Of a stretch of DNA of 63,370 nt, positions 43,855 to 52,300 are shown piece by piece. The DNA is from an uncultured Bacteroidales bacterium. Lineage in GTDB: Bacteria; Bacteroidota; Bacteroidia; Bacteroidales; Bacteroidaceae. A program made the position numbers and the translations under genes. The DNA lies in the NCBI GenBank assembly GCA_902774275.1, contig CACYHN010000004.1:1-63370 (forward strand), written 5' to 3'. Below the pieces are notes generated by a model. That model saw only the letters and a program-made list of their open reading frames with translations. It was not told the origin of the DNA and did not search any database. Numbering within the stretch: position 1 is the stretch's first letter; each line of letters opens with the position of its first letter.

Positions 43855-44871
43855 ATGATAATCACTAAAACACCTTTCCGTATGTCATTCTTTGGAGGGG
43901 GAACAGATATGCCTTCTTTCTTCAATGAGCATGGTGGAGCTGTAATATCAACTACTTTTGATAAATACTGTTATGTAAACGTCAGGCATCTGCCTCCTTT
44001 TATGCCCTATTATTCTGAACTGGTTTACAGTAAGATTGAAAGGGTAAACAGCCTGGATGAGATTTTACATCCAGCTATACGTGAGGCAATGAAGATGCTT
44101 GATATCCATGAAATACGCCTGACATATGAAGGTGATCTTCCTGCCCGTACCGGACTTGGTACCAGCAGCACATTTGCTGTAGGCATGCTCAACGCCTTTT
44201 ATGCACTCAAGGGGAAACAAGTAGGTAAGCGTAAACTGGCAGAAGATGCCATATATCTGGAACGTGAACTTTGTAAGGAAAGCGGTGGATGGCAAGATCA
44301 GATTGCAGCTTCTTTTGGAGGCATGAACCGAATTGATTTTGCTGATAACCAATTTAAAGTTACTCCGATCATAATACACCCTGACCGAAAGGCTTTGCTA
44401 AATCAGAGCCTACTGCTTTTTTACACTGGTGTATCCAGATTCTCGGCCGAGGTTCAAAAAGATACGATGTCTAATCAGAAGGATAAGATTGCAGAACTTA
44501 AGGAGATGCTTTCTCTGGTAAATGAAGCGCAATCTATCCTGGAAGATAAACATTCTGATTTCAACGATTTTGGCCGATTGCTTGACCATACATGGCGTCT
44601 AAAACGCAAGACTGGCGGAAAAATAAGCAATGGCAGTATTGATGAACTGTATGAGAAAGGTCTGAAAGCCGGTGCTCTGGGTGGCAAACTGCTTGGAGCA
44701 GGCGGTGGAGGATTCTTCCTGTTCTATGTAGAACCGGATAAACGTCAAGCCGTAATAGATGCTCTTGACAATCTGATGCATGTTCCTTTCATTTTTGAAA
44801 ATGAAGGTACATCAGTAGTTCATTACAACCCTGTGACCTATATTCCACGTAAAGAGATAATCATTGAATGA
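43855..44871 (+). CDS. hddA: Heptose 7-phosphate kinase, GHMP family (HddA-like)
   Basis: 338 residues. GHMP kinase: N-terminal KTPFRMSFFGGGTDMPSFF, the ATP loop DLPARTGLGTSSTFAVGML at about 95-113, and the C-terminal motif GKLLGAGGGGFFLFYV. HddA phosphorylates D-glycero-D-manno-heptose 7-phosphate at C1, completing the gmhA-hddA-gmhB-hddC set started at 11-13 kb. A fucokinase-type enzyme is the main alternative; the SFFGGGTD...FF start is more HddA-like. The stop overlaps the start region of the next gene. Confidence 0.85.
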   Translation: MIITKTPFRMSFFGGGTDMPSFFNEHGGAVISTTFDKYCYVNVRHLPPFMPYYSELVYSKIERVNSLDEILHPAIREAMKMLDIHEIRLTYEGDLPARTGLGTSSTFAVGMLNAFYALKGKQVGKRKLAEDAIYLERELCKESGGWQDQIAASFGGMNRIDFADNQFKVTPIIIHPDRKALLNQSLLLFYTGVSRFSAEVQKDTMSNQKDKIAELKEMLSLVNEAQSILEDKHSDFNDFGRLLDHTWRLKRKTGGKISNGSIDELYEKGLKAGALGGKLLGAGGGGFFLFYVEPDKRQAVIDALDNLMHVPFIFENEGTSVVHYNPVTYIPRKEIIIE

Positions 44872-44872
44872 T

Positions 44873-45829
44873 ATGAGCTACATTGTTACAGGCGGAGCCG
44901 GTTTTATCGGTTCCAACATGGTAAAAAAACTCAATGAAAAAGGGATAAATGATATAATAATCATTGACTCTTATGACGATTACAAGATGAAGAATCTTCT
45001 TGGGCTGAAGTTCATTGATTTTGTAGATTATCAGGATGGTAAACAAGCTATTCATGATTATCTTATGAAGATAGAGAAACCTCAGGCTTTCTTCCACATA
45101 GGAGCCAATGCCGATGTTTTGGAATATAACCCTAAAAAAATGATGAGTGACAACTTTGAGTTTTCAAAGATGTATTGCGAATTTGCCAATTCCCGCAATA
45201 TTCCTTTCATTTATGCATCATCATCGGCAGTATATGGTAACGGTAGAAATCAGGGTGTAGAAAACGGAGAAGAGGCTCCGCATAATACATACGCCTGGTC
45301 AAAATGGCTGTTTGATCAATATGTTATTGCTAACAAAGACCGTTTTGTTAATAAAGTAGCAGGTTTCCGTTTTTTCAATGTGTTCGGTTGGGGAGAATTT
45401 CATAAGGGCAAGAATGCAAATATAGTTTACCGTTTCTACCGTTTTATTAAGGAGAATAACTGCATAGATCTTTTCAATCGTGAAATAATCCGTGACCATA
45501 TATGGGTAGAAGATGTTGCGGAGGTAATGTTTCAAGCTGTCAAACATAAAGAAATAATTACAGGAATTTATAATTTGGGAGGCAATCATCCTATCTCACA
45601 CCGTCAGGTGGCAGAGATAGTAATTGATACTATGATAGAAGAGGGTGTTATTCCCAAAGCAGATCCCGATACTTATATCAAACTCATTGATATTCCTGAA
45701 GAACTGCGTGAAAAGTTTCAGTTCTACACTCATGCCACCGGTCAGCTGCCATTCATTACAGAGATTGCACAAGGCAATAATAAAAAAATGAAGGAATACG
45801 TTAAGACTCTGATCAAAGCAGACAAATAA
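44873..45829 (+). CDS. hldD: ADP-glycero-manno-heptose 6-epimerase-like NAD-dependent epimerase
   Basis: 318 residues from the ATG at 44873 (MSYIVTGGAGFIGSNMVKKL); an in-frame TTG three codons upstream is less likely. Extended SDR with GxxGxxG (GGAGFIG) and the catalytic YxxxK in NTYAWSKWLFDQYV, close to HldD/RfaD, plus RFFNVFGWGEFHKGKNAN. HldD inverts C6 of nucleotide-activated heptose. Following hddA directly, it may act on the ADP- or GDP-heptose made by this pathway. Confidence 0.88.
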   Translation: MSYIVTGGAGFIGSNMVKKLNEKGINDIIIIDSYDDYKMKNLLGLKFIDFVDYQDGKQAIHDYLMKIEKPQAFFHIGANADVLEYNPKKMMSDNFEFSKMYCEFANSRNIPFIYASSSAVYGNGRNQGVENGEEAPHNTYAWSKWLFDQYVIANKDRFVNKVAGFRFFNVFGWGEFHKGKNANIVYRFYRFIKENNCIDLFNREIIRDHIWVEDVAEVMFQAVKHKEIITGIYNLGGNHPISHRQVAEIVIDTMIEEGVIPKADPDTYIKLIDIPEELREKFQFYTHATGQLPFITEIAQGNNKKMKEYVKTLIKADK

Positions 45830-45835
45830 CAGTCA

Positions 45836-46774
45836 ATGAAACGAGATAGCAAACTGCTATACCATGTTCTGGCGTTCATGACAATGGCGCTTTGGGGCGT
45901 GACGTTCGTATCTACAAAGACACTCATTAACCAGAGGCTTACGCCGGCACAGATCTTTACCATAAGATTCATCATTGCCTATATAGGACTGCTCACGGTA
46001 TGTCTGGTGCGCGGTGGCCGCAACAAGAAGGCTTTCTCTCAATCTCTAAAGGATGAATTCCTTTTTCTTGTCATGGGCATAAGCGGCGGCTCACTCTATT
46101 TCTTTACTGAAAACACTGCGCTCAGCTTTACACAGGCTTGCAACGTTTCTTTCATTGTATGCATAGCGCCACTGCTCACCATACTCCTTACCCTGCTTAT
46201 CAAGAAACTGTTCAAGGGCCCTATCGTTGACGGTCTGGAAGATGTAAAGGTGGGGCTGCCACTTATAGCAGGCACGGTTATAGCTCTAACAGGCATGGCC
46301 ATGGTGGTGTTTGACGGCAACAGTCTGAACCTGTCACCCAAGGGTGATATCCTGGCTTTTATGGCTGCTCTCAGTTGGGCCGTATACAGCCAGCTATCCG
46401 GACAGATGGCTGAGCGTTACGGTACGCTCTACGCCACACGGAAGGTCTTCTTTTACGGTCTGCTTACCATTATTCCAGTTCTGATCCTTTCAGATAACTC
46501 CAATCTGGCTACAGTAGAGTTTGACAACGTAAAGGTTTGGGGAAACCTGCTGTTTCTCTCAACAATAGCATCTCTGTTCTGTTTTGTACTGTGGAACAGG
46601 ATTCTTATCGCGATAGGCAATGTCACTGCCACCAATTATGTATATCTGAACCCGGTATTCACACTTATAGGAGCTATTCTGTTCCTTAGCGAGAGCATGA
46701 CCTTGGTATCCGGCATAGGATCAGCCATGATTCTGGGTGGTGTGATTCTATCGGGAGTAAAAAAAATACGGTAA
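45836..46774 (+). CDS. DMT-superfamily transporter, EamA family
   Basis: 312 residues with ten predicted membrane spans in two EamA repeats (about 10-140 and 165-310). The first span MALWGVTFVSTKTLINQ and the repeat-2 span FMAALSWAVYSQLSGQMAERYG are characteristic. Substrate unknown (family members export amino acids or metabolites). It follows the epimerase gene by 6 nt. Confidence 0.9.
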   Translation: MKRDSKLLYHVLAFMTMALWGVTFVSTKTLINQRLTPAQIFTIRFIIAYIGLLTVCLVRGGRNKKAFSQSLKDEFLFLVMGISGGSLYFFTENTALSFTQACNVSFIVCIAPLLTILLTLLIKKLFKGPIVDGLEDVKVGLPLIAGTVIALTGMAMVVFDGNSLNLSPKGDILAFMAALSWAVYSQLSGQMAERYGTLYATRKVFFYGLLTIIPVLILSDNSNLATVEFDNVKVWGNLLFLSTIASLFCFVLWNRILIAIGNVTATNYVYLNPVFTLIGAILFLSESMTLVSGIGSAMILGGVILSGVKKIR

Positions 46775-46792
46775 AAAGGGTATTTTTACAAT

Positions 46793-48787
46793 ATGAAATC
46801 AATTTATAAGATTATGATGATAGCTGGATTGCTGGCCATGACAGCCGGCTGCGGACAGAAGAAGAGTGATTTCAAGTATCTGCTTGATGAGTTTGCTGAC
46901 CTCAAGGTTATGCGCTATACCATTCCAGGATGGGACGAACTGACACTACAGCAGAAAGAGTATGCATACCACCTCTCTGAGGCAGCCAAATGGGGCCGTG
47001 ACATCCATTGGGACCAGAACTGCAAATGGAATCTGCCTATACGTCACGTGGTGGAGAACATACTTGAGAACTATAAGGGTGAGCGTAATTGCAAGGAGTT
47101 TGAGCAGTTTACCGTCTATGCCAAGCGTCTTTTCTTTGCCAACGGCATACACCATCACTATGCTGAGGACAAATTCTTCCCGGAGTGCTCACAGGACTAT
47201 TTCAAGTCTCTTATGGAGGCTGTAGGTGACGGTTCAAAATGCTCGCAGCTACTACCCATAATCTATGATCCGAACTCTCTTCTGCAACGCCGCTCCACAT
47301 CTACTGACGGTGATATAGTAGTGCTCTCAGCCGGCAACTTCTATGAGGGTGTAACCCGTGCCGAGGTTGAGAAATACTATGATTCCATCGAGGATAAGAC
47401 CGATGAGACTCCCATTGCCTATGGCCTTAACACCAAGGTGACCAAGGATGCAAACGGCAATATCGTGGAGATTCCATGGAAGATTGACGGCATGTACGGT
47501 CCGGCCATCAGAAAGATTTGTGAGGAGTTGAAACTGGCTGCCGCATGTGCCGAGAATGACGTCCAGAAACGTGCTATTGCTCTGCTTATTAAATACTATG
47601 AGACAGGAGATCTCAAGATTTGGGATGAATACAACATAGAGTGGGTAAAGGATACACTCGGAACAGTCGATTTCATCAACGGATTCATTGAGGATTACAA
47701 TGACCCGCTGGGACGCAAAGGTGCGTGGGAAGGTCATGTGAACATCAAGGATCACAAGGCTTCTGAGCGCTCCGATATTCTGAGCGCCAATGCCCAGTGG
47801 TTTGAAGACAACTCACCTGTTGACCCGCGTTTCAAGAAAGACAAGTGCAAGGGCATTTCTGCCAAGGTTATCAACGCAGTATGCCTGGCGGGTGACTGCT
47901 ACCCTTCAACACCCATAGGCATCAACCTGCCCAACGCTGATTGGATACGCAAGATGTACGGCAGCAAGTCTGTAACCATTGCAAACATAACCCACGCGTA
48001 TGACTACGCTGCTCAGGAATCACCGACCAGCACTCTGGATGAGTTTGCCTGGGATGATGAAGAAAAAGCTCTCTACCGCAAATGGGGTACTTATGCCGAT
48101 GAAATCCACACTGACCTTCACGAATGCCTAGGTCATGGTTCCGGCCAGCTGCTGCCGGGAGTATCAAGCACTGCCATGGGTGAGTATGCATCAGCCCTGG
48201 AGGAGGCACGTGCCGATCTGTTCGGACTCTACTACACGGCCGATCCCAAGATGGTGGAACTGGGAATCATGCCCGACAAGGATGCCTACAAGGCTGAATA
48301 CTCAAACTATATCCGCAACGGTATCATGGTACAGTTCACACGTGTGGAACTGGGCAGGCCCAATACAGAGGCCCACATGCAGAACCGCAAGCTCATAGCC
48401 GAATGGTGCTATCAAAAGGGACTCAAGGACAATGTCATTGAAAAGAAGGTACGTGACGGCAAGACCTACTTTGTGGTAAATGACTTTGTGAAACTGCGTT
48501 CTCTGTTTGCAGAACTGCTGGCCGAGATACAGCGAATCAAATCAGAGGGAGACTATGAGGCGGGCAAGAACCTTATAGAAACCTATGCTGTACATATTGA
48601 TCCCGTTTTACACAAAGAGATCAAGCAGCGTTATGAGGCTCTGAACCTGAAACCTTACGGCGGTTTCATCAACCCTGACATAGTTCCGGTTGAGAAGGAC
48701 GGCAAGATTGTTGACTATGAGGTAATCTACAATGATGACTACCTGAAGCAGCAGCTTGACTACGGCCGCAAATACAGTACTCTGTAA
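46793..48787 (+). CDS. Dipeptidyl peptidase III lipoprotein (M49)
   Basis: 664 residues. Zinc peptidase that removes N-terminal dipeptides. The unusual M49 zinc motif HExxxH with a one-residue insertion is HECLGH at residues 443-448, and the third ligand Glu is expected in ALEEARADLFGLYY about 50 residues later. HECLGH, rather than the eukaryotic HELLGH, is the form described for the Bacteroides thetaiotaomicron enzyme. The N-terminus is a lipobox signal (MIAGLLAMTAGC), implying envelope location. Confidence 0.93.
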   Translation: MKSIYKIMMIAGLLAMTAGCGQKKSDFKYLLDEFADLKVMRYTIPGWDELTLQQKEYAYHLSEAAKWGRDIHWDQNCKWNLPIRHVVENILENYKGERNCKEFEQFTVYAKRLFFANGIHHHYAEDKFFPECSQDYFKSLMEAVGDGSKCSQLLPIIYDPNSLLQRRSTSTDGDIVVLSAGNFYEGVTRAEVEKYYDSIEDKTDETPIAYGLNTKVTKDANGNIVEIPWKIDGMYGPAIRKICEELKLAAACAENDVQKRAIALLIKYYETGDLKIWDEYNIEWVKDTLGTVDFINGFIEDYNDPLGRKGAWEGHVNIKDHKASERSDILSANAQWFEDNSPVDPRFKKDKCKGISAKVINAVCLAGDCYPSTPIGINLPNADWIRKMYGSKSVTIANITHAYDYAAQESPTSTLDEFAWDDEEKALYRKWGTYADEIHTDLHECLGHGSGQLLPGVSSTAMGEYASALEEARADLFGLYYTADPKMVELGIMPDKDAYKAEYSNYIRNGIMVQFTRVELGRPNTEAHMQNRKLIAEWCYQKGLKDNVIEKKVRDGKTYFVVNDFVKLRSLFAELLAEIQRIKSEGDYEAGKNLIETYAVHIDPVLHKEIKQRYEALNLKPYGGFINPDIVPVEKDGKIVDYEVIYNDDYLKQQLDYGRKYSTL

Positions 48788-48799
48788 TCATTTTCCAAG

Positions 48800-48866
48800 A
48801 GAACTTTTAGGGGGATTGGTTTCTGAAACAGCGCAGACTTCGTAAACCAATCTCCCTAAAAGTTCT
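48800..48866. repeat. Long 23-bp hairpin between DPP III and BlaI genes
   Basis: Arms 48800-48822 and 48844-48866 pair over 23 bp with one G-T (AGAACTTTTAGGG... with its complement) around a 21-nt loop. An outer 8-bp pair (48788-48795 with 48886-48893, ATCATTTT/AAAATGAT) can extend it. The stem is far longer than a usual terminator, and no T-tract follows directly. Confidence 0.7.
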
Positions 48867-48901
48867 GTGCACTATGGTAGAATAAAAAATGATCTAAAAG
48901 T

Positions 48902-48932
48902 TTTGCGGTTATATTTAAATTTTTTATATTTG
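48902..48932 (+). promoter_or_regulatory. Full -33/-7 promoter of the blaI-M56 operon
   Basis: TTTG at 48902-48905 and TATATTTG at 48925-48932, separated by 19 nt, match both parts of the Bacteroidetes promoter. The start codon is 28 nt downstream. No perfect BlaI dyad (TACA-type) was recognised. Confidence 0.65.
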
Positions 48933-48960
48933 CCTCGAAAACAGTTCAAAACATATCGTA

Positions 48961-49317
48961 ATGAGACAGTTGACCAAGAAAGAAAAAGAGATAATGGAGT
49001 TCTTCTGGGACAGAGGTCCCATGTTCATAAGGGAACTTCAGGGATGTTACGGAAAAGAGCCTAATTTCAGTACGCTCTCCACTCAGGTCCATACGCTTCA
49101 GGTTGACGGTTTCCTGGACCGCGAGGCATTTGGCAGCAACTATCGTTATTTTCCTGTCGTTAGTGCCGATGAATACTGCAACAGCAGCATACACGGCCTC
49201 ATAGACGAGTATCTGGGCAGTTCCTACTCAAATGCTGTAATGGGATTCGTCAAGAACGAGAAACTCTCTGTTGATGACCTGAGACGTATTATTGACAAGA
49301 TAGAGAAAGGACAATGA
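48961..49317 (+). CDS. BlaI/MecI-family transcriptional repressor
   Basis: 118 residues: a winged helix beginning LTKKEKEIMEFFWDRGPMFIRELQGCYG and NFSTLSTQVHTLQVDGFLDREAFGSNYRYFPVVS, then a dimerisation helix region. BlaI-type repressors bind the operon promoter and are inactivated after cleavage triggered by the partner M56 sensor. It overlaps the M56 gene by 4 nt (ATGA). Confidence 0.93.
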   Translation: MRQLTKKEKEIMEFFWDRGPMFIRELQGCYGKEPNFSTLSTQVHTLQVDGFLDREAFGSNYRYFPVVSADEYCNSSIHGLIDEYLGSSYSNAVMGFVKNEKLSVDDLRRIIDKIEKGQ

Positions 49318-52300
49318 ACGCATTCCTTATATATATGCTGAAAGTGGCCATTCTATCGGCTGTTTTCATTGCCCTTTACCACTTGTTGCTCAGTCGGGAA
49401 ACTTTCCACAAGACAAACAGGATCGTACTGGTTTCATCACTGGTATTATCCTATATTCTGCCATTTGTGGTCATAACCGTGCATAGAGAGGGCACTCCCT
49501 CAGAAAGGACTGAAATCACAACAGCAAACAGAGGTAAAGACCCCGTTGCCCAACCCTATCAGCCGGTCATAACCAGCGGGAGCGTCTATTCATCAGTTTC
49601 AGGAGAGGAGGCGGGGCAATCTGTTCAAACTCAAAACCTGACTCAGGTAATAGAGGTTAGCGCAAAACAAGATACGCCAAAGCCTGCGGTTACATCACGC
49701 CTGCCCATTCAGATTGACTGGTGGAAGGTGCTGGCGGGAATATATATGCTTGGATTCCTGGCAGTTCTGGCATATCGGGTTCTATGCACCACCAAGGTAG
49801 TAAGGATTATCCGAAAAGCGGATGTGGTTGAAAAGAACAATGACTTCACGCTCGTACGGACACGACAGTCTGTGCATCCTTTCAGTTGGATGAAATATAT
49901 TGTGATGCCATGGGAGGGTAAAGCTGCCGGGCAGACTCCTATTCTTGACCACGAGAAGGCGCATCTGGCACATCATCACTCACAGGAACTACTCTGGACC
50001 GATATACTGTCCACTCTCCAGTGGTTCAATCCGGCTCTGCTGCTGTTCCGCCGCGACCTTTATTCAATTCATGAATTCCAAGCCGATGCCGACGTTCTCA
50101 ATAAGGGATATGACCGCAGGCAATACCAGTACCTGATGCTGGACTGCGCCACTGAAAAGACGGAACTGAGAGCTGCCAATACATTCAGAAAAAGTACTTT
50201 AGAAGGAAGAATTGATATGATTAACCGTAAAAGATCAACAGGAAAGAGCATCCTGAAGTTTGCCTACATTCCAGTTTTATTACTACTCTCCTTAGGTGCG
50301 TTTGCAGAGACTGTTTATGACAAAGGTCTTGATGAGACCATTGAAGTTGGCAACTATGTCCGTATTGACGGGCTCTGGTATAAGTTTAAGGGTGATGAGG
50401 CCCGTGTGGTAAGCCGCAAGACAGATCATGTCTATCCTGCCGATATTGTCATTCCGGATACCGTTATATATAAGGATGTAAAGTATCCGGTCACATCATT
50501 CAGTGGACCGGCTTTCCAGGATGCTGCCGAGATTGAATCCGTGACAATACCTTTAACCATCAAGGAAATAGAAAGAAGTGCTTTCTGGAGATGTACCGGT
50601 CTTAAAAAGGTTGTGATTCCCACATCGGTAACAACAATTCAGAATGATGCATTCTCTGAATGCACAGGCCTTGAGGAGGTGATAATTCCTAAGACTGTAA
50701 CAACTATAGGCGTCTCTGCCTTTTCAAATTGCTCCGGCTTAAAATCACTTTACATACCTGAATCTGTCAGAAAAATAGGACAAACTGCATTTAACGGATG
50801 CGGCTTTACCAATATTACCGTTGACCCTGCCAACCCTGTTTATGACAGCCGCGAAAACAGCAACGCCATTATAGAGACTGAAACAAACACCATGCTGGTT
50901 GCCAGCAGTTCAACTGTGATTCCTGCCTCAGTCACAGAATTGGATGACTATGTTTTCAGCGGAGTAAAGGGATTGGAACATCTTGAAATTCCTGGGAACG
51001 TCAGGAAAATAGGTTGGCATTGCTTCAGTGAATCTGGAATTAAAAGCATCAGGATAAACAGTAATCTGGTATATTCAATGGAAACATTTAACAACAGTAC
51101 TTCATTGGAGGAAGTTGAATATGGCCCTGATGCTACAGAGATAAAGATTCCTCAGGATTGTCCCAATCTGAAGAGGCTTTTCATTCCGGCAACAGTAACC
51201 AAAATAGATTTCGGAGCCCTGAACAGGCACCCTAATATTGAAACCATTATTGTAGAAGAGGGAAATCCTGTTTATGACAGTAGGGATAACTGTAATGCAA
51301 TAATCCTGTCAGAAACCGATGACCTTGTGTTCGGATGCAAAAACACGGTCATTCCCGGAACGGTAAAGAAGATTTCAAATAATGCATTCCTTAGTTGTAG
51401 TTTTTCTGAATTCTATATTCCTGCATCTGTAGTTGATATATATCCCGTTGAATACGCTCTTCCCGATAAGAACACAACCGGTTCAATAGTTGTTGACCCT
51501 GCAAATCCGGTTTATGACAGCCGTGAGGGTTGCAATGCAATAATAAAGACTGCAACTAACACTTTGCTTTACGGTTGCAGCAATGCTTTCATTCCTAAGT
51601 CAGTGACAGCCATTGACACTTATGCATTCGAGGGAATCCGGAACCTTAAGGAGATATCAATTCCGGATGGTGTGGTAAAGATGGGACACTCTGCTTTCCG
51701 CGACTGCAAGAATCTGGAAAAGGTCCATTTCGGAGCCGGAATAACAGAAATTCAGCCATCCCAGTTCCTTGACAGCCATAAACTCTCTGAAATTACAGTG
51801 AGCCCTGCCAACAGGAAATATGACAGCAGGAACAACTGCAATGCCGTAATAGAAACAGCTACCGGTATTCTGGTTATAGGCGGCAACAAGTCAACTGTAC
51901 CTGATGGGGTGACAACCATAGGACGTGAAGCCTTCCGTTTCCGCGATGAACTGAAATCCCTTACTCTACCGCCGTCAGTCAAGACTATTGAGGATATGGC
52001 TTTTGAAAGTTGTAAGAAATTTGAAAGCATCAATCTTGAATATGTGACCCAGAAAGGCAGATCAGCCTTCAACGCCACGCCCTATGAATCCGGACAGAAG
52101 ATTGATGATTATGACGGATACCTGTCATTCAATCTGAGCGGAAGTGAAGCAGTAATCACAAGTGCATCCCAAAATGCTCCCTCAAAAGTGGTTATACCTG
52201 AAACCATCATGAATGAAGGGAAAGAATACAGTGTTGTAGAGATTGATGAGGAGGCTTTCAACGGCATTACAGGAATAGAATCCTTATCCGTTCCGGGATC

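Noticed and set aside
44864-44873. TTG start for the HldD-like gene.
   Set aside because: The ATG at 44873 gives the conserved MSYIVTGGAGFIG and is directly downstream of the hddA stop; the TTG adds only LND.
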